Below are positions 50,272-59,710 of a stretch of DNA of 64,000 nt, piece after piece; the first letter of the stretch is position 1, and every line of letters starts with the position of its first letter. The stretch comes from an uncultured Bacteroidia bacterium (GTDB taxonomy: Bacteria; Bacteroidota; Bacteroidia; Bacteroidales; UBA932): positions 53,535 through 117,534 of the forward strand of contig CACZMF010000014.1 in NCBI GenBank assembly GCA_902782225.1, given 5' to 3'. Below the pieces are notes generated by a model. The model was not told the origin of the DNA and searched no databases. It was given only the letters and a program-made list of their open reading frames with translations. Position numbers and translations under genes: made by a program.

Positions 50272-52983
50272 CTAATGGGAAGAGTGGGATTCGTGCTTCT
50301 CGGTGCCGAAATAGAAGGGCCAGAAGATGCCCAGTTTGAGTCCGTCGGTGCCGTCGAGGGTGCCGATGTAGTGGTCTGCCGTGAAGTAATCCTTGCGGCG
50401 CATCGGCCATCCTTTGCCGAAGTTCTGGTATTTCAGGAAGATGCAGCACTTCTTCCACTGGATGTTGAGGAAGATGTCGAAGTAGGGGCCGTTCTCGTAG
50501 AGATTGACGTTCTGGTTGTGGAACACGCCCAGGGCCGGGTTCCACGCGGGAGCGTACCACTGGGTGTTGTAGAACGCGTTCACGCCCACCTGCATTTCCA
50601 TTACATTGTGGGTGCGGGTCTCGTCGCGCTGCACCACGAACTGCGCGTACCACCTCAGGTTGAGGGCGAGGGTGGGCACAGGCACCACGTCGGGAGCCGA
50701 AGAATACTGGAACAGCACGCGGTTGTCGAAGTGCACCGGGCCGGCCACGAATTCCTTGCGCAGCGAGGCGGAAATGATGCTCATCGGGACCTTGTTCTGC
50801 TGCACGATTCCGAGCGTGTCGTAGTAGATGTTGTTGGCCAGCAGGCCGTAGCCCAGCTCTGCGCTGAGTTTCCAGCGCGGCACGTCGATGCGCCCGCGTA
50901 TCTGCGTGGTGGATATCTTGCCGAAGTCGTTCTCCCAGCGGAAATGGTTGGTGTTGACAACCTGCTGGTAGTAGTTGGGGGTGTCGAGCCTGGTCTCGAA
51001 ATGGGCGCTGACCGACACCGGGCTCCTGCGTGCGCGGCGGAAAGGATAGAAATTGAATCCGGCGTTGGCTTCCACGGACATGTCGCCGAGATTGTAGCCG
51101 ACCACGTAGAACCTTGCCTTTGCGTCCCAGTTGAAGTATTTGCGGAACTGGCCCTGGGCCCCGGCATAGGCATAGACTGAGTTCTCGATATGGCGCATAG
51201 GCCGCACCGATGAACTGTCGAAATAGTGCATCAGCCGGTCTCCGATGCCGACATCCAGCTTGGACACTATGCTTTCGCTGCCCCAGGGCTGCAGGCGCAC
51301 GAACAGCTTGTTGTCCAGCTTCATAGTGCCGAGGGAGTCGGCGCTGGCATTGCCGAAGTTGAAGACATTGTTGTAGAACGCACGTCCGTCAGCGCTGCTG
51401 ATGTTGTCGGTGTATTTGCGGGTGTAGGTGGACCACTCGCTGCTGTGGCCTATGAATGCCGTGGTCACGTCACGGTCGAGGCTGTCTGCGACGGCGTCGA
51501 CCAGGGTGTCGCGTGCCGCAAGGGTGTCGCGGACTGCGAGGGAGTCACGGATCGACGAGGTGTCTCGCCTGTGTTTGAGCTTCTCGATGAATTCGAAGGG
51601 GATGCGGTACTGCTGCTCGAGGAACCAGGTGTTCTTGGTAATTCTGGATTGGGCGCCGCTCAGGGCCACCTTGATTTCGCGGGCCTCGACGGTGGTGTCG
51701 CGTATCCACATATTGTCCACTATGCCGCCGTTTTCTGCTCGCTCCACCATGTTGTAGATGTAGCCGAAGTGTCCCATGTATCTCTTGCCCAGGTAGTTGA
51801 GGCGTGTGGAGAAGGTCTTGTTCTTGGTCTCCTCGCCTTCGAGCATACCGCCTCCGCCGAAGCGGTCGAAGCTGATGGTGAAGTTGAGCTCCGGCAGTAT
51901 GTTCTGGGTGGTCAGGATGTGGAGGTTGTCGGACTCCTTGGCGTCGCCGGCGAGCAGGGTGCCGAAGTAGGCGAGCTCGGTGTGGGGTGTCTTGGTGTTG
52001 TAGTGGGGGATGGTGCGGGGCGAGAACGACCAGGCCTCCTGGGCCTTGTAGAACTCTATGCCCTCATCGCTGGCGCGGTTGAAATAGTTATAGTACTGCA
52101 GGGGAGAGCCGGCCACGCCCAGCCAGGTGGCGTTGACGTCTTTCCGCAGGAAGGGGTAGTCGTAGTAGTGGTAGTTGTAGGTGGTGTCAGGCACGGACAC
52201 GTCGAGACGATGGAAATCGTCGTCCAGCGTCCAGTGGACGATGCGCTTGTACTGCATCGTGTCAGTGAGATAGTAGGTCTCGAGGATACGGGGGGTGTAT
52301 TCCACGATGGAGTCCTTGATGGCCTGCTTCTCCTCCTTGACCTTCCGCAGGGAGTCCATTTCCTTCAATTTGCCTGGCAGGGCCTGCTCCATGTCGTATT
52401 TCTTCCGTTCCTTGCGGCTAAGGGAGTTGTACCAGGCAAGGAACTTGGCCTTGGCGACCGCAGCGGAATCAGCCACGTAGATGGAATCTATCATCCTCCA
52501 GTCCAGTGAATCCTGTATGGCGTGCTCGAAATCGATGCGGGCAAGGCTGTCGAGAAGGCGTGCCCGGAGCGTGTCGGCCGAGACTTTCAGCGAATCGGAA
52601 CTGCGCTGCAGGGAGTCACGCACGATTACGTGGGTCAGCGAATCGATGAGGGCCACGTAGTACTTGTATCGGAATGGATCTGTAAATCGCAGGGAATCAG
52701 GCACTTTGATGGTGTCCCTGGCGGTCAGGTGCGGAAGGGTGTCGAGCACGGCGGTGCTGTCTTCTGCCGAAAGGTCCAGCAGGCTGTCCGCAATCTGCAC
52801 GGCATCGAAACTGCCCACGCGCCTGAGCTTGTAGGCGTCGGGGGTATAGACCACCGTGTCGAACACGGGGAGCGGTTCCGGGATATGGCGGTGCACGATT
52901 TCCTTGCCGCCGAAGCCGAAAGCCCCGGCGACTGCCGTGACCATCACGGCAGCAGGGAACCATATCCTGGAGAACACATTCAT
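50272..52983 (-). CDS. Putative porin (PF14121 type) with long periplasmic extension
   Basis: After the signal region (1-28), a charged, Ser/Asp-rich periplasmic part (30-250) is followed by a beta-barrel domain (about 250-903) with alternating aromatic strands (HWTLDDDFHRLDVSVPDTTYNYHYYDYPFLRKDVNATWLG, YFDIFLNIQWKKCCIFLKYQ). The whole matches the Bacteroidetes putative porin family. It probably forms an outer-membrane channel. It is 3 bases upstream of the MltF-like gene on the same operon. Confidence 0.86.
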   Translation of the reverse strand: MNVFSRIWFPAAVMVTAVAGAFGFGGKEIVHRHIPEPLPVFDTVVYTPDAYKLRRVGSFDAVQIADSLLDLSAEDSTAVLDTLPHLTARDTIKVPDSLRFTDPFRYKYYVALIDSLTHVIVRDSLQRSSDSLKVSADTLRARLLDSLARIDFEHAIQDSLDWRMIDSIYVADSAAVAKAKFLAWYNSLSRKERKKYDMEQALPGKLKEMDSLRKVKEEKQAIKDSIVEYTPRILETYYLTDTMQYKRIVHWTLDDDFHRLDVSVPDTTYNYHYYDYPFLRKDVNATWLGVAGSPLQYYNYFNRASDEGIEFYKAQEAWSFSPRTIPHYNTKTPHTELAYFGTLLAGDAKESDNLHILTTQNILPELNFTISFDRFGGGGMLEGEETKNKTFSTRLNYLGKRYMGHFGYIYNMVERAENGGIVDNMWIRDTTVEAREIKVALSGAQSRITKNTWFLEQQYRIPFEFIEKLKHRRDTSSIRDSLAVRDTLAARDTLVDAVADSLDRDVTTAFIGHSSEWSTYTRKYTDNISSADGRAFYNNVFNFGNASADSLGTMKLDNKLFVRLQPWGSESIVSKLDVGIGDRLMHYFDSSSVRPMRHIENSVYAYAGAQGQFRKYFNWDAKARFYVVGYNLGDMSVEANAGFNFYPFRRARRSPVSVSAHFETRLDTPNYYQQVVNTNHFRWENDFGKISTTQIRGRIDVPRWKLSAELGYGLLANNIYYDTLGIVQQNKVPMSIISASLRKEFVAGPVHFDNRVLFQYSSAPDVVPVPTLALNLRWYAQFVVQRDETRTHNVMEMQVGVNAFYNTQWYAPAWNPALGVFHNQNVNLYENGPYFDIFLNIQWKKCCIFLKYQNFGKGWPMRRKDYFTADHYIGTLDGTDGLKLGIFWPFYFGTEKHESHSSH

Positions 52984-52986
52984 GTC

Positions 52987-54078
52987 TTATTCAAAAAGCT
53001 TTGCAAGTGCGTTTTGAAGCCCTTCCTCGCCCAGGAAGCGCTCTGCTATGGTGCCGTCCGGGGCGATCAGGATGAGGGTCGGGATGCCTTCCACGCCATA
53101 GTTTTCGGTGGCCGAGTGGTCGGAGGTGAAGATTATGTCCCAGTCCATCTCCTTTTCCTTTGCGCAGGCGAGGCCCTTCGCGGGATCGCTTTCCCACACG
53201 TTCACGCCCACGATACGGAGGCCTTTCGAGGAGTATAACTCCTTGTAATCACGCAGTTTGGATATTGCCTGCATGCAAGGACCGCACCACGATGCCCAGA
53301 AGTCCACAAGGACGTACTGGCCCTTGCCGGCGAATTCCGAAAGGGCCACGGGAGAGCCGTCTGCCCTGGTGCCGGTCACGTCGATGAACCGGGCTCCCGG
53401 GGCGGTGGCGGAGGCAGCGCGCTTCTGTTTCATGATGCGCTGGACGTCTTCGTCGTCACGGATGAACTCCGCGGCCTGCGGGAGCAGTTCCTCCAGCCCG
53501 GCTGCGTCCATGTCGGAGCACATGTTCATAAATGCCTGCAAGCCGAGGGCGTCGTCGGTGTGGGCAAGGAAAGTCTCGCGGCTGTAGTCGTTGATCTTGG
53601 CCGTGCGGGCGCGGATGATCGAGTCGGCTGCTTCATAGGAGCCGCCCATCGTGAGCGAGCCTATGTTGGTCTCGTGCTCATAATAGATGTCGGACACTTT
53701 CTCCACGAAGTCGTTGATAGCGTCCGTGAGGGGGCTGCCGGTGACGGTGGCGGGATAGTCGAGATCTATCGTAATCTGCTCTGCGTCAGGCACGAATGAT
53801 GCGAGGAAGCGGTCGTCGTAGCGGTCGCGCCCGGGGAAACGGAGCATGGCGACCAGCTGACGGGTCTTGTCGATCTCGCCCTTGAAGGTGAACGTGCCTT
53901 TCTGGGAGACGGCGCATGAGTCTATCGGGCCGTCTTCGCCTATCAGGTACACGAGGCTTCCGGGCTGGAATGCGAGGGAGTCGGTCACGTTGCCGCGCAC
54001 GGTGAAACGCTGCTCACCGGATGTGCATGAGCATATCAGCGCGGCGATTGCGGCCAAAGCCAGGATTTTAGTCTGCAT
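52987..54078 (-). CDS. TlpA-like thioredoxin-family lipoprotein (DUF4369 + AhpC/TSA)
   Basis: Signal peptide and lipobox ALICSC give a lipoprotein. An N-terminal domain like DUF4369 (RGNVTDSLAFQPGSLVYL...) is followed by a thioredoxin-like domain with the redox pair WASWCGPC (Cys265, Cys268). The C-terminus has the GVEGIPTLILIAPDGTI motif of the fold. It likely reduces or isomerises exported proteins. It overlaps the CPBP gene by 11 bases. Confidence 0.9.
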   Translation of the reverse strand: MQTKILALAAIAALICSCTSGEQRFTVRGNVTDSLAFQPGSLVYLIGEDGPIDSCAVSQKGTFTFKGEIDKTRQLVAMLRFPGRDRYDDRFLASFVPDAEQITIDLDYPATVTGSPLTDAINDFVEKVSDIYYEHETNIGSLTMGGSYEAADSIIRARTAKINDYSRETFLAHTDDALGLQAFMNMCSDMDAAGLEELLPQAAEFIRDDEDVQRIMKQKRAASATAPGARFIDVTGTRADGSPVALSEFAGKGQYVLVDFWASWCGPCMQAISKLRDYKELYSSKGLRIVGVNVWESDPAKGLACAKEKEMDWDIIFTSDHSATENYGVEGIPTLILIAPDGTIAERFLGEEGLQNALAKLFE

Positions 54079-54964
54079 CGGAGTCGAAAATTGAAGGTAC
54101 GGTGTCCATGTTGCCTTCGGGCTTGCTGAGCGTTATCTTCCTGAATACAAGCAGGCAGAGGACAGTCAGCAGGGCGCAGGCAGCCACCAGTACCCAGTAG
54201 GTGGGTGAAGGAATGACCTCGCTCCAGCTTTCCATGTCTTTCAGGGAGTCGATGTGCCCCATTATCAGCGCGAAAGTGTTGTTGACGAAGTGCATCAGCA
54301 TGGTCAGCTTCAGGGAACCGGTCTTGTAGTACACGTAGCCGAAGAGGCACCCCAGGATGAAGGCGGGAATGGCCTGCCAGGGGTTGAGGTGGATCACGGC
54401 GAAGAAGAGGGCTGATACGGCGATGGCCACGGCCGGCCTGACTTTGTTGGAAAGCAGTCCGCGTAGCACCATGCCACGGCAGAGCCACTCTTCGCAAATG
54501 GGGGCAAAGATGCTCACCATCAGGAAGTTGAGCCACACGTTGCCGCTGGTCAGGCTCTCGAGCGCCTGCTTGAGGAGCTCAGGCATCGGAGGCAGCAGGT
54601 TGGTCAGCGGTTCGGTGGCAAATCCGGCCGCGAGCGTCATCAGGGTGACGATCAGTGCGCAGAGTACGCCGCCGACGGGGGAGAAATTGTTGCTGTCCAG
54701 CTTCACGCCGTAATGCTCCATCGAAAGGGACGCGCTCCTGACCCCGGCGTAGATCATCGGAGGGATGAACATGATGGGGTAGCTGAGCAGGTTGCCGTAG
54801 ACTGCGCCGCTCTGGGCTCCAAGCACAGCCGTGCAGATAATCATCACTATGCTGCCGGCCACGCCTCCGGCGAGGAGCCACAGCAGCAGCGTGAACATGC
54901 CCCCGAAACCGGGAATGTACCAGCTGAACTTGTCCAGGAATTTATAGTTGCCGCGCTTTGCCAT
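54068..54964 (-). CDS. CPBP-family intramembrane metalloprotease
   Basis: The 298-residue protein has about seven or eight membrane helices. The family's metal and catalytic residues are EExxxR (Glu158, Glu159, Arg163), FxxxH (His192) and HxxxN (His225, Asn228). Type II CAAX protease-like proteins process or bind membrane peptides; the substrate is unknown. It sits one base after the nucleotidyltransferase gene. Confidence 0.92.
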   Translation of the reverse strand: MAKRGNYKFLDKFSWYIPGFGGMFTLLLWLLAGGVAGSIVMIICTAVLGAQSGAVYGNLLSYPIMFIPPMIYAGVRSASLSMEHYGVKLDSNNFSPVGGVLCALIVTLMTLAAGFATEPLTNLLPPMPELLKQALESLTSGNVWLNFLMVSIFAPICEEWLCRGMVLRGLLSNKVRPAVAIAVSALFFAVIHLNPWQAIPAFILGCLFGYVYYKTGSLKLTMLMHFVNNTFALIMGHIDSLKDMESWSEVIPSPTYWVLVAACALLTVLCLLVFRKITLSKPEGNMDTVPSIFDSDAD

Positions 54965-54965
54965 A

Positions 54966-55895
54966 TCAATAGAGGGGGGAAGGATAGATGCCGTCGGAGA
55001 CGAGCTCGGCGAACTTCGCCACCACGCCCGGGCGGTCTTCCTTGAAGGTCACGCCGAACCAGCGGGAAGGGGTGGACAGGACATCGCACGCTGCGCTGCC
55101 TTCGTGGATCATGCGGTCAACTGCATAGGGGATGTAGAATTCTTTCTTGGGCTCGTCGATGTTCTCTTCGAGGAACTGGGCGAAGAAAGTTTCGCTCTTG
55201 CCGAAATAGTCGGGGGTGAAGCACCACATGTTCATTGAGCAGAGGTCTTTGCCGCGAAGCTCCACGCGCTCGCCGGAGGCGGAATTGTCGCCGCGGAGCA
55301 CACCGTCCGGCTCGATCAGCACGTTGTGGTGCTCGACTACCGTGGTCAGGTGACCCTCTTCATCGTAGTGGCAGATGCCCCTGGACACGCCGCCGGACTC
55401 GCTGAGGGTGTTGTCGATTTCGAAACCGACTATGGCATAGACGCCGCTGCCGCCTTCATGGGCCCGGCACCAGTCGCCTGCGATGCGGAATGAATCGCGG
55501 CCGTAGAAGTCGTCGCCGTTGATCACGACGAAGGGCTCGTGGATGATGTCCTTTGCCATCAGCACCGCGTGTGCCGTGCCCCAGGGCTTCTGCCTCTCGG
55601 GGTTGAGGGTGAAGCGGGCGGGGATCTTGTTGAGCTCCTGGGTCACGAATTCGAACTGCAGGGGAGTGCCGTCGTTGCACTTGACGCTGCTGTATTTCTG
55701 TTTCACGATGTCGCGGAACTGCTCGAGGAAGTATTCACGCACGATGTATACGACCTTGCCGAATCCGGCGTGCACCGCGTCGTAGATGGAATAATCTATG
55801 ATGGTCTCTCCGGAAGGACCGAGGCCGTCCATTTGTTTCAATCCGCCATAGCGGCTGCCCATGCCGGCAGCAAGTACCAAAAGTGTAGGTTTCAT
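54966..55895 (-). CDS. Sugar nucleotidyltransferase-like protein
   Basis: The start LLVLAAGMGSRYGGLKQ matches the G-rich nucleotide loop of GalU/RfbA-type nucleotidyltransferases, and VINGDDFYGRDSF supplies the metal-binding Asp. Which sugar and nucleotide are used is not clear from sequence. It is the first gene of the six-gene minus-strand operon (nucleotidyltransferase, CPBP, TlpA, porin, MltF, LolC/E). Confidence 0.88.
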   Translation of the reverse strand: MKPTLLVLAAGMGSRYGGLKQMDGLGPSGETIIDYSIYDAVHAGFGKVVYIVREYFLEQFRDIVKQKYSSVKCNDGTPLQFEFVTQELNKIPARFTLNPERQKPWGTAHAVLMAKDIIHEPFVVINGDDFYGRDSFRIAGDWCRAHEGGSGVYAIVGFEIDNTLSESGGVSRGICHYDEEGHLTTVVEHHNVLIEPDGVLRGDNSASGERVELRGKDLCSMNMWCFTPDYFGKSETFFAQFLEENIDEPKKEFYIPYAVDRMIHEGSAACDVLSTPSRWFGVTFKEDRPGVVAKFAELVSDGIYPSPLY

Positions 55896-55918
55896 AAAAA
55901 ATATTTCTTTTTAATCCG

Positions 55919-55926
55919 CAAATTTA
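55919..55926 (-). promoter_or_regulatory. -7 box of the six-gene operon
   Basis: On the minus strand TAAATTTG, 23 bases before the start at 55895. It faces the divergent -7 box at 55929-55936, only three bases away. Confidence 0.5.
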
Positions 55927-55928
55927 AC

Positions 55929-55936
55929 TATTTTTG
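55929..55936 (+). promoter_or_regulatory. -7 box of divIC-tmk-MauE
   Basis: TATTTTTG fits TAnnTTTG and lies six bases before the start codon at 55942, so the mRNA may be nearly leaderless. No TTG at -33. Confidence 0.5.
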
Positions 55937-55941
55937 TGATT

Positions 55942-56262
55942 ATGGGAAAATTTAAGGATATATGGGATAAGGAAAAAGACGGGAACCGCGCCCAGCAGCG
56001 CTCTTTCCTGCGGTTCGCCATCGTCGTGACGGCGCTGTTCGTGCTCTTCCTTTTCATCAAGAAAGACAGCGTGGTGCGCTGGGTGCAGGCCGGTTTCACC
56101 ATCCGGAGCCAGGAGCGCCGCATCGAGGAGCTGAAGCGCGACAACGAGCGCCTGGATGCAAAGATGAAGATGCTGACCACATCCAAAGATTCCCTTGAAC
56201 AATTCGCCCGCGAGGAGTTCGGCTTTGCCGAGCCCGGCGACGACGTCTATATCGAAGAATAA
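55942..56262 (+). CDS. Septum formation initiator protein (DivIC/FtsB family)
   Basis: One transmembrane helix (about 25-41) is followed by a leucine-zipper-like coiled coil (RSQERRIEELKRDNERLDAKMKML) and an acidic end. The layout and length of 106 residues fit FtsB/DivIC, which bridge division proteins at the septum. It is one base upstream of tmk. ATG 55942 is chosen because an earlier codon would add only two residues. Confidence 0.88.
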   Translation: MGKFKDIWDKEKDGNRAQQRSFLRFAIVVTALFVLFLFIKKDSVVRWVQAGFTIRSQERRIEELKRDNERLDAKMKMLTTSKDSLEQFAREEFGFAEPGDDVYIEE

Positions 56263-56263
56263 T

Positions 56264-56938
56264 ATGCTGATAGTGATAGAGGGCCTGGACGGCGCAGGAA
56301 AGTCCACGCAGGTCAGGCTGATGAAAGAATATCTCGGACGGGTCTGCCCGTCTCTGAAATACATCCATTTCCCCCGCTACGACGCTCCCGTCTATGGCGG
56401 CCTGATAGGTAAATTCCTGCGTGGCGGCTTCGGGGAAATCGACAAGGTGCATCCCCAGCTGGTGGCCCTGCTGTTCGCCGAAGACCGGCACGGCGCGGGC
56501 CCCGAACTGCGCAGCGCGCTCTCTTCAGGCTCGACCGTGCTGCTGGACCGCTACGTCTATTCCAACGTGGCCTACCAGTGCGCCAAAATGCATGATCCCG
56601 ATGATGCCGAAGACCTCAGGGAGTGGATACTCAACACCGAGTACGGCCATTTCGACCTGCCCCGTCCTGACCTGAACATTTTCCTGGACGTGCCCATCGG
56701 TTTTGTGGAGGAGAGTCTGTCGCGGCAGCGTGCCGGCTCAGACCGCGGCTACCTGCAGGGCGGCCACGACATCCATGAAGCAGACCTTGAGTTCCAGAAG
56801 CGGGTGCGCTCGTTCTACCTGCGCCAGGCATCCCTGGACTCTTCTTTCGTCGTAGTGGACTGCTCCGGACCCGACGGGAAGATGCTTCCGCCGGACGATA
56901 TTTTTGCCAAGCTCAAAGAGGTGTATGAAAAGCATTAA
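56264..56938 (+). CDS. tmk: Thymidylate kinase
   Basis: Phosphorylates dTMP to dTDP. P-loop GLDGAGKST (residues 7-15), the DR(Y/H)V-type motif LLDRYVYSN, and the lid region PDLNIFLDVP are clear. ATG 56264 is chosen because MLIVIEGLDGAGKS is the normal start; the longer upstream frame overlaps divIC. It overlaps the next gene by 14 bases. Confidence 0.95.
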   Translation: MLIVIEGLDGAGKSTQVRLMKEYLGRVCPSLKYIHFPRYDAPVYGGLIGKFLRGGFGEIDKVHPQLVALLFAEDRHGAGPELRSALSSGSTVLLDRYVYSNVAYQCAKMHDPDDAEDLREWILNTEYGHFDLPRPDLNIFLDVPIGFVEESLSRQRAGSDRGYLQGGHDIHEADLEFQKRVRSFYLRQASLDSSFVVVDCSGPDGKMLPPDDIFAKLKEVYEKH

Positions 56939-57944
56939 GCGCATCTGTGCAGTCATTGTGGGGCTGGTGCTTCTGGTGGCCGGCCTGCTGAAGCTGATGG
57001 ACCCCGTGGGCGCCGGACTGGTGGCTTCCGAATATCTGAAATTCCTCGGCCTGGACTTCCTGGAGCCCGCGTCCCGGTTCTTCGGGGTAGCAATGGCCCT
57101 GCTCGAGGCTGTGCTCGGCGCCGCCCTCATCACCGGGGTCTGGCCCCGTCTGATGGCTCTGGGCTCCGGCATATTGATCGGGGGATTCACCCTGCTGACC
57201 CTTGCCCTGTGGATAGTCAATCCTCCGATGGACTGCGGCTGCTTCGGGGAGGCCATCCACCTGACGCATCTGCAGACACTGCTGAAGAACGTGGTGCTGT
57301 GCGTGCTTTGGATTGCCGCATTCATTCCTTTCAGAAGCATACGCAAGCCCCTGAAAGTGAAGTATGTTTCCTTTGCCATATCGGTGCTGTCCGTCATCTT
57401 GTTCACGATTTATTCGATAATCAGCATCCCGGCCATGGATTTCACTTCCTTCAAGCCCGGCGCCATGCTGATGCAGGCGCAGAAGACCCCTTCGGAGGAT
57501 TCGCCCCTGTTGTCTTTCTGCGACAAGGATGGCGAGTATTGCGATGAGCTGCTTGCCGGGGGCTCGTGGATGGTGGTTTCCGTATATGACCGGGAAGAGC
57601 TCTCAGCCGCTGATGAGGCCGAGATAGCCGGGTTCTGCGCCGGTTTCAACGGCTCTGTCCGCCCGCTGGTGCTGCTTTCCGGCGGCAGAATCGACGGCAT
57701 CGAACCGTATACGTCCGACCGCCGCACCCTGATGACGCTCAACCGCTCCAACGGCGGAGCCACGCTGATTTCTTCCGGCACCGTCATAACCAAGTGGCCC
57801 AGGCGCTCTTATCCTTCTCCTGAGGCCGTGGAGGAAATCCTGGCACAGGATCCGGTGGAGGCGGTCATGCAGGAAAACGCCCCGAAGCGTATGAAGCTTC
57901 AGGGCTTTCTCCTGTATCTGTTTGCAGTGTTGCTGCTGCTTTAG
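56925..57944 (+). CDS. DoxX/MauE-like redox membrane protein
   Basis: Four N-terminal helices (about 8-22, 52-72, 78-98, 115-132) contain the conserved MDCGCFG (Cys104, Cys106) of the DoxX/MauE family. A C-terminal region (150-340) has further Cys residues (SFCDKDGEYCDELL) and ends in another helix. It may carry reducing equivalents to exported proteins. It overlaps the end of tmk, so it is in the divIC-tmk operon. It converges with sppA, sharing four bases at the ends. Confidence 0.82.
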   Translation: MKSIKRICAVIVGLVLLVAGLLKLMDPVGAGLVASEYLKFLGLDFLEPASRFFGVAMALLEAVLGAALITGVWPRLMALGSGILIGGFTLLTLALWIVNPPMDCGCFGEAIHLTHLQTLLKNVVLCVLWIAAFIPFRSIRKPLKVKYVSFAISVLSVILFTIYSIISIPAMDFTSFKPGAMLMQAQKTPSEDSPLLSFCDKDGEYCDELLAGGSWMVVSVYDREELSAADEAEIAGFCAGFNGSVRPLVLLSGGRIDGIEPYTSDRRTLMTLNRSNGGATLISSGTVITKWPRRSYPSPEAVEEILAQDPVEAVMQENAPKRMKLQGFLLYLFAVLLLL

Positions 57945-59665
57945 AGTATCCTGATCTCGTAGGGGAGGCGCGCCAGTATCTTGGCGCTCTTAAGCTGTTT
58001 TGCCATCCTCACGGTGAAGTCTTCCTGGTTGCTGTTCAGGGAGCTCATCATCGACTCCATCACGGTGGGCACCGCAGGGTAGCCCTTGACCGACCAGTTG
58101 GCAAGGTCGGGGTCGTCGGCAAGGGTGGCGGCGTAGGCGATTGCGTCTTCAAGCGTGCCGATTTCGTCGGCCAGGCGGATTCCGATGGCGTCGGAGCCGG
58201 TCCACACGCGGCCCTGTCCGATGGCATCCACCTGCTCCTTTTCTATTTCGCGGCCTTCGGATACGATGGTCGTGAAGCGGTCGTAGATATCTTCGATGGA
58301 GCGCTGGATGAAGGCGTATTCAGCGCCGTCGAACGGACGGGTCAGGGACATCATGTCGCCGTGTTTGTTGGACGAAACGGTCTCCACGCCCACGTGGAGC
58401 ACGTCCGATGCGGTCTTGCTGAATTCGGGTATCATTCCGAACACGCCGATCGAGCCGGTGAGGGTCACGGCGTCGGTGTAGATCTTCTCGCAGTTGTTGG
58501 ATATCCAGTAGCCACCGGATGCCGCATATCCGCCGTAGGAAGCCACCAAGGGCTTTTCAGCCTTGAGGCGGTCGAGTTCGGCCTTGATTTTTTCGGAGGC
58601 CAGCACGCTGCCGCCGGGGGAATTGACGCGCAGGACCACGGCCTTGACGCTCCTGTCTTCGCGCACGCTCTCGATGACCGAGGCGAACCTGTCGCCTGCC
58701 ACCTGGTCGAGGGCGCTTCCGTCCACGATCTCACCGTCGGCGTAGATGACGGCTATCTTTTGGGAAGCCTTGCCGGGGAGGGCCTTGCTGTGGGCATAGT
58801 CTGCGAAGGGAATCATCGTGACCTGCTTGTATTTGTCCACTACCGCGAGCACTGCAAGCTGGTCCTCAAGTGCCTTGCGGTCAAGCAGTTCGTCCACGAG
58901 CCCGCAGTCCACGAAGTCCTGGGGGAGGCAGAGTTTGAGGCCGTCCACGGCTTCGTTGAGTTTCCCGGTGGTGATGCCGCGGCTTTCCGCAATCTCGGCG
59001 GAAATGGCCTTCCACATGGAGTTCACCATGACCTGGTACTGCTCGCGATTCTCGGGGCTGGCGCTGTTGCGGGTGAACATCTCGCCTGCGGATTTGTATT
59101 TGCCGTGGCGTATGAGCTGCACGTTCACACCCAGTTTCTTGAGCAGGTCGCCCAGGAAGAACATCTGGGAACTGATTCCGGACACGGAAGTGTTGGCGCC
59201 GCCGTGGGGAGTCATATAGACCTTGTCGGCCACGGAGGCGAGGTAGTAGGATCCGGTGGAAGGCGCTTCCATGTAGGCGATCACCGCTTTGCCGCTGGAT
59301 TTGCGGAAATTTGCAAGGGCCTTGCGGAACTCCTCTACGTTGGCTATGCCGGAAAGCATTCCGTCGGTCTTGAGGTAGATATACTTGATTCCGGGGTCTT
59401 CAGCTGCGCAGTTGACGGCCCTGACGGCATCCCAGATGCCTATGGTCTCTACGGCCTGTCCCTGGGCCTGAATCATCTGGATGGGATCGGCCTCGCGGGT
59501 CTGCTCCCCGATGATGATTCTGGACATGTCGATCCTGAGCACTCCTTCGGCTGGAACGGCAGGGGTGCCGGAGCCGGCCAGGCCGGCGAATACCGCAAAT
59601 ACGAGTGCATTGAGCAGAAGTATGCCGCATATCACGGCAAGTACCATTTTCAGAAAATTCTTCAT
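57941..59665 (-). CDS. sppA: Signal peptide peptidase SppA (long type)
   Basis: The S49 protease has an N-terminal membrane helix (1-31) and two S49 domains. The catalytic Lys is in RHGKYKSAGEMF and the nucleophile Ser in SYGGYAASGGYWIS. The length of 574 residues fits the long E. coli type. It cleaves leftover signal peptides in the membrane. It is divergent from hisS. Confidence 0.93.
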   Translation of the reverse strand: MKNFLKMVLAVICGILLLNALVFAVFAGLAGSGTPAVPAEGVLRIDMSRIIIGEQTREADPIQMIQAQGQAVETIGIWDAVRAVNCAAEDPGIKYIYLKTDGMLSGIANVEEFRKALANFRKSSGKAVIAYMEAPSTGSYYLASVADKVYMTPHGGANTSVSGISSQMFFLGDLLKKLGVNVQLIRHGKYKSAGEMFTRNSASPENREQYQVMVNSMWKAISAEIAESRGITTGKLNEAVDGLKLCLPQDFVDCGLVDELLDRKALEDQLAVLAVVDKYKQVTMIPFADYAHSKALPGKASQKIAVIYADGEIVDGSALDQVAGDRFASVIESVREDRSVKAVVLRVNSPGGSVLASEKIKAELDRLKAEKPLVASYGGYAASGGYWISNNCEKIYTDAVTLTGSIGVFGMIPEFSKTASDVLHVGVETVSSNKHGDMMSLTRPFDGAEYAFIQRSIEDIYDRFTTIVSEGREIEKEQVDAIGQGRVWTGSDAIGIRLADEIGTLEDAIAYAATLADDPDLANWSVKGYPAVPTVMESMMSSLNSNQEDFTVRMAKQLKSAKILARLPYEIRIL

Positions 59666-59685
59666 TTCGGACGTAATTATTTGTG

Positions 59686-59693
59686 CAAAAGTA
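59686..59693 (-). promoter_or_regulatory. -7 box of sppA
   Basis: On the minus strand TACTTTTG, 20 bases before the start codon. It overlaps the region used by hisS on the other strand. Confidence 0.45.
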
Positions 59694-59695
59694 AG

Positions 59696-59703
59696 TAAAT
59701 TTG
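59696..59703 (+). promoter_or_regulatory. -7 box of hisS
   Basis: TAAATTTG, seven bases before the start codon at 59711, so the transcript is nearly leaderless. Confidence 0.5.
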
Positions 59704-59710
59704 CGGAATT

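Noticed and set aside
49348-51180. 610-codon plus-strand frame over MltF-like and porin genes
   Set aside because: It crosses the boundary of two certain genes and has no signal, domain or promoter.
58361-59698. 445-codon plus-strand frame over sppA
   Set aside because: SppA catalytic motifs are on the minus strand; the plus frame is shadow.
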